Shown here piece after piece: positions 11,221 to 25,348 of a DNA stretch of 64,000 bases (its first letter is position 1; every line of letters starts with the position of its first letter). The translations under genes and the position numbers were made by a program. A model generated the notes under the pieces. It was not told the DNA's origin, made no database searches, and saw only the letters and a program-made list of their open reading frames with translations. Source of the stretch: Megalopta genalis (taxonomy: Eukaryota > Arthropoda > Insecta > Hymenoptera > Halictidae); NCBI RefSeq assembly GCF_051020955.1, contig NW_027476496.1:124001-188000 (forward strand), in the 5' to 3' direction.

Positions 11221-14200
11221 TGTTTTTCGCTTGGACTTGAAGCTAACTCGTTTGTTTCGCATGCTGTTGAAGCTAAATCATGTATATCACAAGTATTTGA
11301 AGCTAAACAATTTGCTTCGCATTTATTCGAAGCTAAGCCTTCTACTTCGCATTGATTTGAGGCTAAATCATGTGTTTCGCTTGGATTTGAAGCTAACTCG
11401 TTTGTTTCGCATGCTGTTGGAACTAAATCATGTATATCACAAGTATTTGAAGCTATATCATTTGTTTCGCATTTATTCGAACATAAGCCTTCTACTTCGC
11501 ATTGATTTTAATCTAAATCATTGTATCGCATGGATTTGAAGCTAACTCGTTTGCTTCGCATGCAGTTGAAGCTAAATCATGTATATCACAAGTATTTGAA
11601 GATAAACCATTTGCTTCGCATGGATTCGAAGATCAGCCTTCCACTTCGCATTGATTAGATGCTAAATCATGTGTTTTGCATGGATTTGAATCTAACTCGT
11701 TTGTTTCGCATGCTGTTGAAACTAAATCATTTATATCACAAGTATTTGAAGCTAAACCATTTGCTTCGCATGGATTCGAAGGTCAGCCTTCTACTTCGCA
11801 TTGATTTGATGCTAAATCATTTGTTTCGCATGGATTTGAAGCTAACTCGTTTGTTTCGCATGCTGTTGAAGCTAAATCATGTATATCACAATTATTTGAA
11901 GCTAAACCATTTGTATCGCATGGAATCGAAGATAACCCTTCTAATTCGCATTGATTTTAAGCTAAATCATGTGTTTCGCATGGATTTGAAGCTAACTCGT
12001 TTGTTTCGCATGCAGTTGAAGCTGAATCATGTATATCACAAGTATTTGAAGCTAAACTATACGTTTCGCATGGATTCGAAGATAAGCCTTCCACTTCGCA
12101 TTGATTTGATGCTAAATCATGTGTTCCGCATGGATTTTAAGCTAACTCGTTTGTTTCGCATGCAGTTGAAGCTAAATCATGTATATCACAAGTATTTGAA
12201 GCTAAACCTTTTTCTTCGCATAGATTCGAAGATCAGCCTTCTACTTCGCATTGATTTGATGCTAAATCATGTGTTTCGCATGGATTTGTAGCTAACTCGT
12301 TTTTTCGCTAGCAGTTGAAGCTAAATCATGTATATCACAAGTATTTGAAGCTAAACCATTTGATTCCCATGGATTTGAGGCTAAGCTTTCTACTTAGCAT
12401 TGATATGAAGATAAATCATGTGTTTCCCTTGGATTTGATGATAACTCGTTTGCTTCGCATGCTGTTGAAGCTAAATCAAGTGTATCACAAGTATTTGAAG
12501 CTAAACAATTTGCTTCGCATGGATTCGAAGATCAGCCTTCTACTTCGCATTGATTAGATGCTAAATCATGTGTTTCGCATGGGTTTGAAGCTAACTCGTT
12601 TGTTTCGCATGGATTTGATTCTAACTCGTTTGTTTCGCATGCTGTTGGAACTAAAACATGTATATCACAAGTATTTGATGCTATATCATTTGTTTCGCAT
12701 TTATTCGAAGATAAACCTTCTACTTCGCATTGATTTTAATCTAAATCATGTGTTTCGCATGGATTTGAAGCTAACTCGTTTGTTTCGCATGCTGTTCAAG
12801 CTAAATCATGTATATCACAAGTATTTGAAGTTAAACCATTTGTTTCGCATGGATTCGAAGCTAACTCGTTTATTTCGCATGCTGTTGAAACTAAATCATT
12901 TATATCACAAGTATTTGAAGCTAAACCATTTGCTTCGCATGGATTCGAAGGTCAGCTTTCTACTTCGCATTGATTTGATGCTAAGTCATTTGTTTCAAAT
13001 GGATTTCAAGCTAACTCGTTTGTTTCGCATGCAGTTGAAGCTAAATCAAGTGTATCACAACTATTTGAAGCTAAACCATTTGATTCCCATGGATTTGAAG
13101 CTAAGCCTTCTACTTCGCATTGATTTGAAGCTAAATCATGTGTTTCGCTTGGATTTGAAGATAACTCGTTTGCTTCGCATGCTTTTGAAGCTAAATCATG
13201 TATATCAAAAGTTTTGGAAGCTAATCTATTCGTTTCACATGGATTTGAAGGTCAGTCTTCTACTTCGCATTGATTTGAAACTAAATCATGTGTTTCGCAT
13301 GGATTTGAAGTTAACTCGTTTGTTTCGCATGCAGTTGAATCTAAATCATTTATATCGAAAGTATTTGAAGCTAAATCATTTGTTTCGCATGGATTTGAAG
13401 ACAAAGCTTTTACCTCGCATTGATTTGAATCTAAATCATGTGTTTCGCATGAATGTGAAGCTAACTCGTTTGTCTCGCTTCCAGTTGAAGCTAAATCCAT
13501 TATATAGCAAGTATTTTAACCTAAATCACTTGAATCGCATGGATTTGTAGTTAAACCTTCTACTACGCAATGCATGGAAGATAAATCATGTGTTTCGTTT
13601 GGACTTGAAGCTAACTCGTTTGTTTCGCATGCAGTTGAAGCTAAATCATGTATATCACAAGTATTTGAAGCTAAACCATTTGTTTCGCATGGATTCGAAG
13701 ATCAGCCTTCTACTTCGCATTGATTTGAAGCTAAATCATGTGTTCCGCATGGATTTTAAGCTAACACGTTTGTTTCGCATGCAGTTGAAGCTAAATCATG
13801 TATATCACAAGTATAAGAAGCTAATCCGTTTGTTTCGCATGGATTCGAAGATAAGCCTTCTACTTCGCATTGATTTGAAGCTAAATCATGTGTTTCGCAT
13901 GGATTTGAATCTAACTCGTTTGTTTCGGATGCTGTGGAAGCTAAATAATGTATATCACAAGTATTGGAAGCTATATCATACGTTTCGCATGGATTCCAAG
14001 ATAACCCTTCTAATTCGCATTGATTTGAAGATAAATCATGTGTTTCGCTTGGATTTGAAGATAACTCGTTTGCTTCGCATGCTGTTGAAGCTAAATCATG
14101 TATATCACAAGTATTTGAAGTTAAACCATTTGTTTCTCATGGATTCGAAGATAATCCATCTATTTCGCAATGATTTGAAGCTAAATCATGTGTTTTGCAT

Positions 14201-14368
14201 GGATTTGAATCTAACTCGTTTGTTTCGCATGCTGTTGAAAATAAATCATGTATATCACAATTATTTGAAGCTATATCATTTGTTTCGCATGGATTCGAAG
14301 ATTAGCCTTCTACTTCGCATTGATTAGATGCTAAGTCATGTGTTTCGCATGGGTTTGAAGCTAACTCG
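11221..14368 (+). repeat. Pentamer block 3 (domain I)
   Basis: About 21 pentamers. A one-base loss at about 11521 (ATCATTGTATCGC) and a 29-bp B monomer near 12300 shift the frame. At about 12592-12650 two A monomers follow each other. Near 13814 there is a rare GTATAAGAAGC variant of C, and near 13927 a TTCGGATGCTGTGG variant of B. The segment 12700-13994 recurs at about 22179-23473, offset 9479. Confidence 0.9.
13349..13618 (+). repeat. M2 divergent block, copy 4
   Basis: Standard 270-bp copy with all five diagnostic pieces. It is part of the segment that recurs at offset 9479 (M2 copy 7). Confidence 0.92.
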
Positions 14369-14489
14369 TTTGTTTCGCCTGCATTTGAAGCTATATCACT
14401 TATATTCACAAGTATGTGAAGCTAAATCTTTCGTTTTGCATGGATTTGAAGCTAAGCCACCAACTTCGCGTTGACTTGATGCTAAATCA
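14369..14489 (+). repeat. M1 marker block, copy 4
   Basis: Has AAATCTTTCGTTTTGC at the C'/D' join and GCCACCAAC in E'. The AAATCTTTCG form is shared with copies 6-9, which suggests one lineage between 14 and 28 kb. Confidence 0.92.
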
Positions 14490-16641
14490 TGTTTTTCGTT
14501 TGGACTTGAAACTAACTCGTTTGTTTCGCATGCTGTTGGAACTAAATCATGTATATCACAAGTATTTGAAGCTATATCATTTGTTTCGCATTTATTCGAA
14601 GATAAGCCTTCTACTTCGCATTGATTTTAATCTAAATCATGTGTTTCGCATGGATTTGAAGCTAACTCGTTTGTTTCGCATGCAGTTGAAGCTGAATCAT
14701 GTATATCACAAGTATTTGAAGCTAAACCATTTGATTCCCATGGATTTGAAGCTAAGTTTTCTACTTAGCATTGATTTGAAGATAAATCATGTGTTTCGCT
14801 TGGATTTGAAGATAACTCGTTTGCTTCGCATGCTGTTGAAGCTAAATCATGTATATCACAAGTATTTGAAGCTAAACCATTTGATTCCCATGGATTTGAA
14901 GCTAAGTTTTCTACTTAGCATTGATTTGAAGATAAATCATGTGTTTCGCTTGGATTTGAAGATAACTCGTTTGCTTCGCATGCTGTTGAAGCTAAATCAT
15001 GTATATCACAAATATTTGCAGCTAAACCATTTGTTTCGCATGGATTCGAAGATAAGCCTTCTACTTCGCATTGATTTGAAGCTAAATCATTTGTTTCGCA
15101 TGGATTTGATTCTAACTCGTTTGTTTCGCATGCTGTTGGAACTAAATCATGTATATCACAAGTATTTGAAGCTATATCATTTGTTTCGCATTTATTCGAA
15201 GATAAGCCTTCTACTTCGCATTGATTTTAATCTAAATCATGTGTTTCGCATGGATTTGAAGCTAACTCGTTTGTTTCGCATGCTGTTGAAGCTAAATCAT
15301 GTATATCACAAGTATTTGAAGCTAAACCATTTGTATCGCAAGGAATCGAAGATATGCCTCCTACTTCGCATTGATTTGAAGCTAAATCATGTGTTTCGCA
15401 TGGATTTGAAGCTAACTCGTTTGTTTCGCATGCTGTTGAAGCTAAATCATGTATATCACAAGTATTTGAAGTTAAACCATTCGTTTCTCATGGATTCGAA
15501 GATAATCCATCTATTTCGCATTGATTTGAAGCTAAATCATGTGTTTAGCATGAATTTGAATCTAACTCGTTTGTTTCGCATGCTGTTGAAACTAAATCAT
15601 TTATATCACAAGTATTTGAAGCTAAACCATTTGCTTCGCATGGATTCGAAGATAAGCCTTGCACTTCGCATTGATTTGAAGCTAACTCATGTGTTTCGCA
15701 TGGATTTGAAGTTAACTCGTTTGTTTCGCATGCAGTTGAAGCTAAATCATGTATATCACAAATATTTGCTGCTAAACCATTTGTATCGCATGGATTCGAA
15801 GATAACCCTTCTACTTCGCATTGATTTGAAGATAAATCATGTGTTTCGCATGGATTTGAAGCTAACTCGTTTGTTTCGCATGCTGTTGAAGCTAAATCAT
15901 GTATATCACAAGTATTTGAAGTTCAACCATTTGTTTCGCATGGATTCGAAGCTAACTCGTTTGTTTCGCATGCTGTTGAAACTAAATCATTTATATCACA
16001 AGTATTTGAAGCTAAACCATTTGCTTCGCATGGATTCGAAGGTCAGCTTTCTACTTCGCATTGATTTGATGCTAAGTCATTTGTTTCAAATGGATTTCAA
16101 GCTAACTCGTTTGTTTCGCATGCAGTTGAAGCTAAATCAAGTGTATCACAAGTATTTGAAGCTAAACCATTTGATTCCCATGGATTTGAAGCTAAGCCTT
16201 CTACTTCGCATTGATTTGAAGCTAAATCATGTGTTTCGCTTGGATTTGAAGATAACTCGTTTGCTTCGCATGCTGTTGAAGCTTAATCATGTATATCAAA
16301 AGTTTTGGAAGCTAAACTATTCGTTTCACATGGATTTGAAGGTCAGTCTTCTACTTCGCATTGATTTGAAACTAAATCATTTGTTTCGCATGGATTTGAA
16401 GTTAACTCGTTTGTTTCGCCTGCAGTTGAATCTAAATCATTTATATCGAAAGTATTTGAAGCTAAATCATTTGTTTCGCATGGATTTGAAGACAAAGCTT
16501 TTACCTCGCATTGATTTGAATCTAAATCATGTGTTTCGCATGAATGAGAAGCTAACTCGTTTGTCTCGCTTCCAGTTGAAGCTAAATCCATTATATAGCA
16601 AGTATTTTAACCTAAATCACTTGAATCGCATGGATTTGTAG
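14416..16641 (+). other. Longest open frame in the window (741 codons), probably not a gene
   Basis: The plus frame in which each monomer encodes a Leu-, Lys- and Arg-rich decapeptide, such as LNHVFRMDLK. It runs through M1 and M2 material without changing character and starts at an ATG inside M1 copy 4. It has no signal peptide, no unique end and no recognisable domain. The consensus pentamer has no stop in this frame, so length alone is weak evidence. The usual breaks in this frame are GATTAGATG in E and AGTAATTG in C, and both happen to be absent here. Confidence 0.8.
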
Positions 16642-16709
16642 TTAAACCTTCTACTACGCAATGCATGGAAGATAAATAATGTGTTTCGTTTGGACTTGAA
16701 GCTAACTCG
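16440..16709 (+). repeat. M2 divergent block, copy 5
   Basis: 270 bp. Differs from the other copies by GAATGAGAAG in place of GAATGTGAAG and by GATAAATAATG near the end. Confidence 0.92.
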
Positions 16710-17489
16710 TTTGTTTCGCATGCAGTTGAAGCTAAATCATGTATATCACAAGTATTTGAAGCTAAACCATTTGTTTCGCATGGATTCGAAGATCAGCTTT
16801 CTACTTCGCATTGATTTGAAGCTAAATCATGTGTTCCGCATGGATTTTAAGCTAACACGTTTGTTTCGCATGCAGTTGAAGCTAAATCATGTATATCACA
16901 AGTATTTGAAGCTGAACCATTTGTTTCGCATGGATTCGAAGATAAGCCTTCTACTTCGCATTGATTTTAATCTAAATCATGTGTTTCGCATGGATTTGAA
17001 GCTAAGTCGTTTGTTTCGCATGCAGTTGAAGCTGAATCATGTACATCACAAGTATTTGCAGCTAAACCATTTGTTTCGCATCGATACGAAGGTAACCCTT
17101 CTACTTCGCATTGATTTGAAGCTAAATCATGTGTTTCGCATGGATTTGAATCTAACTCGTTTATTTCGCATGCTGTTGAAGCTAAATAATGTATATCACA
17201 AGTATTGGAAGCTATATCATACGTTTCGCATGGATTCCAAGATAACCCTTCTAATTCGCATTGATTTGAAGCTAAATCATGTGTTTCGCATGGATTTGAA
17301 GCTAACTCGTTTGTTTCGCATGCTGTTGAAGCTAAATCATGTATATCAAAAGTTTTGGAAGCTAAACTATTCGTTTCACATGGATTTGAAGATCAGTCTT
17401 CTTCTTCGCATTGATTTGAAACTATATCATGTGTTTCGCATGGATTTGAAGTTAACTCGTTTGTTTCGCATGCAGTTGAATCTAAATCA

Positions 17490-17759
17490 TTTATATCGAA
17501 AGTATTTGAAGCTAAATCATTTGTTTCGCATGGATTTGAAGACAAAGCTTTTACCTCGCATTGATTTGAATCTAAATCATGTGTTTCGCATGAATGTGAA
17601 GCTAACTCGTTTGTCTCGCTTCCAGTTGAAGCTAAATCCATTATATAGCAAGTATTTTAACCTAAATCACTTGAATCGCGTGGATTTGTAGTTAAACCTT
17701 CTACTACGCAATGCATGGAAGATAAATCATGTGTTTCGTTTGGACTTGAAGCTAACTCG
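17490..17759 (+). repeat. M2 divergent block, copy 6
   Basis: 270 bp. Has TCGCGTGGATTTG in place of TCGCATGGATTTG near its right end. Confidence 0.92.
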
Positions 17760-18508
17760 TTTGTTTCGCATGCAGTTGAAGCTAAATCATGTATATCACA
17801 AGTATTTGAAGCTAAACCATTTGTTTCGCATTTATTCGAAGCTAAGCCTTCTACTTCGCATTGATTTGAGGCTAAATCATGTGTTTCGCTTGGATTTGAA
17901 GCTAACTCGTTTTTTCGCTAGCAGTTGAAGCTAAATCATGTATATCACAAGTATTTGAAGCTAAACCATTTGATTCCCATGGATTTGAAGCTAAGCTTTC
18001 TACTTAGCATTGATTTGAAGATAAATCATGTGTTTCGCTTGGATTTGAAGATAACTCGTTTGCTTCGCACGCTGTTGAAGCTAAGTCATGTATATCACAA
18101 GTATTTGAAGCTGAACCATTTGTTTCGCATGGATTCGAAGATAAGCCTTCTACTTCGCATTGATTTTAATCTAAATCATGTGTTTCGCATGGATTTGAAG
18201 CAAAGACGTTTGTTTCGCATGCTGTTGAAGCTAAATCATGTATATCACAATTATTTGAAGCTAAACCATTTGTATCGCATGGAATCGAAGATAAGCCACC
18301 TACTTCGCATTGATTTGTAGCTAAATCATGTGTTTCGCATGGATTTGAAGCTAAGTCGTTTATTTCGCATGCTGTTGAAGCTAAATCAAGTGTATCACAA
18401 GTATTTGAAGCTAAACAATTTGCTTCGCATGGATTCGAAGATCAGCCTTCTACTTCGCATTGATTTGATGCTAAATCATGTGTTTCGCATGGGTTTGAAG
18501 CTAACTCG

Positions 18509-18629
18509 TTTGTTTCACCTGCATTTGAAGCTATATCACTTATATTCTCAAGTATGTGAAGCTAAATCATTCGTTGCGCATGGATTTGAAGCTAAGCCAA
18601 CAACTTCGCGTTGACTTGATGATAAATCA
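18509..18629 (+). repeat. M1 marker block, copy 5
   Basis: Shares TTTCACC, TTCTCAAGTATG and GTTGCGC with copy 3, consistent with duplication of about 10700-11520 to 18109-18929 (offset 7409). Confidence 0.92.
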
Positions 18630-21600
18630 TGTTTTTCGCTTGGACTTGAAGCTAACTCGTTTGTTTCGCATGCTGTTGAAGCTAAATCATGTATATCACA
18701 AGTATTTGAAGCTAAACAATTTGCTTCGCATTTATTCGAAGCTAAGCCTTCTACTTCGCATTGATTTGAGGCTAAATCATGTGTTTCGCTTGGATTTGAA
18801 GCTAACTCGTTTGTTTCGCATGCTGTTGGAACTAAATCATGTATATCACAAGTATTTGAAGCTATATCATTTGTTTCGCATTTATTCGAACATAAGCCTT
18901 CTACTTCGCATTGATTTTAATCTAAATCATGTGTTTCGCATGGATTTGAAGCTAACTCGTTTGTTTCGCATGCAGTTGAAGCTGAATCATTTATATCACA
19001 AGTATTTGAAGCTAAACCATTTGATTCCCATGGATTTGAAGCTAAGTTTTCTACTTAGCATTGATTTGAAGATAAATCATGTGTTTCGCTTGGATTTCAA
19101 GATAACTCGTTTGCTTCGCATGCTGTTGAAGCTAAATCATGTATATCACAAGTATTTGAAGTTAAACCATTTGTTTCTCATGGATTCGAAGATAATCCAT
19201 CTATTTCGCATTGATTTGAAGCTAAATCATGTGTTGAGCATGAATTTGAATCTAACTCGTTTGTTTCGCATGCTGTTGAAACTAAATCATTTATATCACA
19301 AGTATTTGAAGCTAAACCATTTGCTTCGCATGGATTCGAAGATAAGCCTTGCACTTCGCATTGATTTGAAGCTAACTCATGTGTTTCGCATGGATTTGAA
19401 GTTAACTCGTTTGTTTCGCATGCAGTTGAAGCTAAATCACGTATATCACAAATATTTGCAGCTAAACCATTTGTTTCGCATGGATTCGAAGATAACCCTT
19501 CTACTTCGCATTGATTTGAAGCTAAATCATGTGTTTCGCATGGATTTGAAGCTAACTCGTTTGTTTCGCATGCTGTTGAAGCTAAATCATGTATATCACA
19601 AGTATTTGAAGATAATCCATTTGTTTCGCATGGATTCGAAGATAAGCCTTCTACTTCGCATTGATTTGAAGCTAAATCATTTCTTTCGCATGGATTTGAT
19701 TCTAACTCGTTTGTTTCGCATGCTGTAGGAACTAAATCATGTATATCACAAGTATTTGAAGCTGTATCATTTGTTTCGCATTTATTCGAAGATAAGCCTT
19801 CTACTTCGCATTGATTTTAATCTAAATCATGTGTTTCGCATGGATTTGAAGCTAACTCTTTTTTTTCGTATGCAGTTGAAGCTAAATCATGTATATCACA
19901 AGTATTTGCAGCTAAACCATTTGTTTCGCATGGATTCGAAGATAACCCTTCTACTTCGCATTGATTTGAAGCTAAATCATGTGTTTCGCATGGATTTGAA
20001 GCTAACTCGTTTGTTTCGCATGCTGTTGAAGCTAAATCATGTATATCACAAGTATTTGAAGCTAAACCATTTGTATCGCAAGGAATCGAAGATATGCCTC
20101 CTACTTCGCATTGATTTGAAGCTAAATCATGTGTTTCGCATGGATTTGAAGCTAACTCGTTTGTTTCGCATGCTGTTGAAGCTAAATCAAGTGTACCACA
20201 AGTATTTGAAGCTAAACCATTTGCTTCGCATGGATTCGAAGATCAGCCTTCCACTTCGCATTGATTAGATGCTAAATCATGTGTTTCGCATGGATTTGAA
20301 GCTAACTCGTTTGTTTCGCATGCTGTTGAAGCTAAATCATGTATATCACAAGTATTTGAAGCTATATCATATGTTTCGCACGGATTCGTAGATAACCATT
20401 CTAATTCGCATTGATTTGAAGCTAAATCATGTGTTTCGCATGGATTTGAAGCTAACTCGTTTGTTTCGCATGCTGTTGGAACTAAATCATGTATATCACA
20501 AGTATTTGAAGCTATATCATTTGTTTCGCATTTATTCGAACATAAGCCTTCTACTTCGCATTGATTTTAATCTAAATCATTGTATCGCATGGATTTGAAG
20601 CTAACTCGTTTGCTTCGCATGCAGTTGAAGCTAAATCATGTATATCACAAGTATTTGAAGATAAACCATTTGCTTCGCATGGATTCGAAGATCAGCCTTC
20701 CACTTCGCATTGATTACATGCTAAATCATGTGTTTTGCATGGATTTGAATCTAACTCGTTTGTTTCGCATGCTGTTGAAACTAAATCATTTATATCACAA
20801 GTATTTGAAGCTAAACCATTTGCTTCGCATGGATTCGAAGGTCAGCCTTCTACTTCGCATTGATTTGATGCTAAATCATTTGTTTCGCATGGATTTGAAG
20901 CTAACTCGTTTGTTTCGCATGCTGTTGAAGCTAAATCATGTATATCACAATTATTTGAAGCTAAACCATTTGTATCGCATGGAATCGAAGATAACCCTTC
21001 TAATTCGCATTGATTTTAAGCTAAATCATGTGTTTCGCATGGATTTGAAGCTAACTCGTTTATTTCGCATGCTGTTGAAGCTAAATCAAGTGTATCACAA
21101 GTATTTGGAGCTAAACAATTTGCTTCGCATGGATTCGAAGATCAACCTTCTACTTCGCATTGATTAGATGCTAAATCATGTGTTTCGCATGGGTTTGAAG
21201 CTAACTCGTTTTTTCGCTAGCAGTTGAAGCTAAATCATGTATATCACAAGTATTTGAAGCTAAACCATTTGATTCCCATGGATTTGAAGCTAAGCTTTCT
21301 ACTTAGCATTGATATGAAGATAAATCATGTGTTTCCCTTGGATTTGATGATAACTCGTTTGCTTCGCATGCTGTTGAAGCTAAATCAAGTGTATCACAAG
21401 TATTTGAAGCTAAACAATTTGCTTCGCATGGATTCGAAGATCAGCCTTCTACTTCGCATTGATTAGATGCTAAATCATGTGTTTCGCATGGGTTTGAAGC
21501 TAACTCGTTTGTTTCGCATGCTGTTGAAGCTAAATCATGTATATCACAAGTATTTGAAGCTATATCATTTGTTTCGCATTTATTCGAAGATAAGCCTTCT

Positions 21601-24597
21601 ACTTCGCATTGATTTTAATCTAAATCATGTGTTTCGCATGGATTTGAAGCTAACTCGTTTGTTTCGCATGCAGTTGAAGCTGAATCATGTATATCACAAG
21701 TAATTGAAGCTAAACTATTCGTTTCGCATGGATTCGAAGACAACCCTTCTTCTTCGCATTGATTTGAAGCTAAATCATGTGTTTCGCATGGATTTAAAGC
21801 TAACTCGTTTGTTTCGCATGCAGTTGAAGCTGAATCATGTATATCACAAGTATTTGAAGCTAAACTATACGTTTCGCATGGATTCGAAGATAAGTCTTCC
21901 ACTTCGCATTGATTTTAATCTAAATCATGTGTTTCGCATGGATTTGAAGCTAACTCGTTTGTTTCGCATGCTGTTGAAGCTGAATCATGTATATCACAAG
22001 TAATTGAAGCGAAACTATTCGTTTCGCATGGATTCGAAGATAACCCTTCTTCTTCGCATTGATTTGAAGCTAGATCATTTGTTTCGCATGGATTTGATTC
22101 TAACTCGTTTGTTTCGCATGCTGTTGGAACTAAATCATGTATATCACAAGTATTTGAAGCTATATCATTTGTTTCGCATTTATTCGAAGATAAACCTTCT
22201 ACTTCGCATTGATTTTAATCTAAATCATGTGTTTCGCATGGATTTGAAGCTAACTCGTTTGTTTCGCATGCTGTTCAAGCTAAATCATGTATATCACAAG
22301 TATTTGAAGTTAAACCATTTGTTTCGCAAGGATTCGAAGCTAACTCGTTTGTTTCGCATGCTGTTGAAACTAAATCATTTATATCACAAGTATTTGAAGC
22401 TAAACCATTTGCTTCGCATGGATTCGAAGGTCAGCTTTCTACTTCGCATTGATTTGATGCTAAGTCATTTGTTTCAAATGGATTTCAAGCTAACTCGTTT
22501 GTTTCGCATGCAGTTGAAGCTAAATCAAGTGTATCACAACTATTTGAAGCTAAACCATTTGATTCCCATGGATTTGAAGCTAAGCCTTCTACTTCGCATT
22601 GATTTGAAGCTAAATCATGTGTTTCGCTTGGATTTGAAGATAACTCGTTTGCTTCGCATGCTTTTGAAGCTAAATCATGTATATCAAAAGTTTCGGAAGC
22701 TAATCTATTCGTTTCACATGGATTTGAAGGTCAGTCTTCTACTTCGCATTGATTTGAAACTAAATCATGTGTTTCGCATGGATTTGAAGTTAACTCGTTT
22801 GTTTCGCATGCAGTTGAATCTAAATCATTTATATCGAAAGTATTTGAAGCTAAATCATTTGTTTCGCATGGATTTGAAGACAAAGCTTTTACCTCGCATT
22901 GATTTGAATCTAAATCATGTGTTTCGCATGAATGTGAAGCTAACTCGTTTGTCTCGCTTCCAGTTGAAGCTAAATCCATTATATAGCAAGTATTTTAACC
23001 TAAATCACTTGAATCGCATGGATTTGTAGTTAAACCTTCTACTACGCAATGCATGGAAGATAAATCATGTGTTTCGTTTGGCCTTGAAGCTAACTCGTTT
23101 GTTTCGCATGCAGTTGAAGCTAAATCATGTATATCACAAGTATTTGAAGCTAAACCATTTGTTTCGCATGGATTCGAAGATCAGCCTTCTACTTCGCATT
23201 GATTTGAAGCTAAATCATGTGTTCCGCATGGATTTTAAGCTAACACGTTTGTTTCGCATGCAGTTGAAGCTAAATCATGTATATCACAAGTATAAGAAGC
23301 TAATCCGTTTGTTTCGCATGGATTCGAAGATAAGCCTTCTACTTCGCATTGATTTGAAGCTAAATCATGTGTTTCGCATGGATTTGAATCTAACTCGTTT
23401 GTTTCGGATGCTGTGGAAGCTAAATAATGTATATCACAAGTATTGGAAGCTATATCATACGTTTCGCATGGATTCCAAGATAACCCTTCTAATTCGCATT
23501 GATTTGAAGATAGATCATGTGTTTCGCTTGGATTTGAAGATAACTCGTTTGTTTCGCATGCTCTTTGAACTAAATCATGTTTATCACAAGTATTTGAAGC
23601 TATATCATTTGTTTCGCATTTATTCGAAGATAAGCCTTCTACTTCGCATTGATTTTAATCTAAATCATGTGTTTCGCATGGATTTGAAGCTAACTCGTTT
23701 GTTTCGCATGCAGTTGAAGCTGAATCATGTATATCACAAGTAGTTGAAGCTAAACCATTTGATTCCCATGGTTTTGAAGCTAAGCTTTCTACTTAGCATT
23801 GATTTGAAGATAAATCATGTGTTTCGCTTGGATTTGAAGATAACTCGTTTGCTTCGCACGCTGTTGAAGCTAAATCATGTATATCACAAGTATTTGAAGT
23901 TAAACCATTTGTTTCGCATGGATTCGAAGATAATCCATCTATTTCGCATTGATTTGAAGCTAAATCACGTGTTTTGCATGGATTTGAATCTAACTCGTTT
24001 GTTTCGCATGCTGTTGAAGCTAAATCAAGTGTATCACAAGTATTTGAAACTAAAAAATTTGATTCCCATGGATTTGAAGCTAAGCTTTCTACTTAGCATT
24101 GATTAGATGCTAAATCATGTGTTTCGCATGGGTTTGAAGCTATCTCGTTTGTTTCGCATGCAGTTGAAGCTGAATCATGTATATCACAAGTAATTGAAGC
24201 TAAACTATTCGTTTCGCATGGATTCGAAGATAACCCTTCTTCTTCGCATTGATTTGAAGCTAAATCATGTGTTTCGCATGGATTTGAATCTAACTCGTTT
24301 ATTTCGCATGCTGTTGAAGCTAAATCATGTATATCACAAGTATATGAAGCTAATCCATTTGTTTCGCATGGATTCGTAGATAAGCCTTCTACTTCGCATT
24401 GATTTGAAGCAAAATCATGTGTTTCGCATGGATTTGAATCTAACTCGTTTGTTTCGCATGCTGTTGAAACTAAATCATGTATATCACAAGTATTTGAAGC
24501 TATATCATGTGTTTCGCATGGATTCGAAGATTAGCCTTCTACTTCGCATTGATTAGATGCTAAGTCATGTGTTTCGCATGGGTTTGAAGCTAACTCG
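18630..24597 (+). repeat. Pentamer block 5 (domain I)
   Basis: About 40 pentamers. Contains the last M2 copy of the window. One-base losses at about 20581 and 21210 shift the frame. The segment 22179-23473 is a copy of 12700-13994. No gene is supported. Confidence 0.9.
22828..23097 (+). repeat. M2 divergent block, copy 7 (last)
   Basis: 270 bp; ends with TTTGGCCTTG where other copies have TTTGGACTTG. No M2 block occurs in the remaining 41 kb. Confidence 0.92.
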
Positions 24598-24718
24598 TTT
24601 GTTTCGCCTGCATTTGAAGCTATATCACTTATATTCACAAGTATGTGAAGCTAAATCTTTCGTTTCGCATGGATTTGAAGCTAAGCCATCAACTTCGCGT
24701 TGACTTGATGCTAAATCA
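24598..24718 (+). repeat. M1 marker block, copy 6
   Basis: AAATCTTTCG lineage with TTCACAAGTATG. It lies 751 bp (5 x 150 + 1) before copy 7. Confidence 0.92.
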
Positions 24719-25348
24719 TGTTTTTCGTTTGGACTTGAAGCTAACTCGTTTGTTTCGCATGCTCTTTGAACTAAATCATGTTTATCACAAGTATTTGAAG
24801 CTATATCATTTGTTTCGCATTTATTCGAAGATAAGCCTTCTACTTCGCATTGATTTTAATCTAAATCATGTGTTTCGCATGGATTTGAAGCTAACTCCTT
24901 TGTTTCGCATGCAGTTGAAGCTGAATCATGTATATCAGAAGTATTTGAAGCTAAACCATTTGATTCCCATGGATTTGAAGCTAAGCTTTCTACTTAGCAT
25001 TGATTTGAAGATAAATCATGTGTTTCGCTTGGATTTGAAGATAACTCGTTTGCTTCGCATGCTGTTGAAGCTAAATCATGTATATCACAAGTATTTGAAG
25101 TTAAACCATTTGTTTCTCATGGATTCGAAGATAATCCATCTATTTCGCAATGATTTGAAGCTAAATCATGTGTTTTGCATGGATTTGAATCTAACTCGTT
25201 TGTTTCGCATGCTGTTGAAAATAAATCATGTATATCACAAGTATTTGAAGCTATATCATTTGTTTCGCATGGATTCGAAGATTAGCCTTCTACTTCGCAT
25301 TGATTAGATGCTAAGTCATGTGTTTCGCATGGGTTTGAAGCTAACTGG
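24719..25348 (+). repeat. Short pentamer block between M1 copies 6 and 7
   Basis: 630 bp of plain pentamers starting with the TTTTTCGTTTGGACTTG form of A and a TGCTCTTTGAAC form of B. The same start is seen after M1 copy 9. Confidence 0.88.

Larger units (their letters stand above)
14490..18508 (+). repeat. Pentamer block 4 (domain I)
   Basis: About 27 pentamers with two M2 copies 1050 bp apart (exactly seven pentamers). Nearly identical 150-bp units with GATTCCCATGG and CTACTTAGCATTG sit next to each other at about 14700-15000, a local unit duplication. A 29-bp B monomer lies near 17908. Confidence 0.9.

Noticed and set aside
14416..16641. A giant repeat protein gene on the plus strand (741 codons)
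   Set aside because: The consensus pentamer is stop-free in this frame, so long frames arise by default. Start and stop are both repeat-borne, nearby copies are broken by stops and one-base indels, and there is no unique end.
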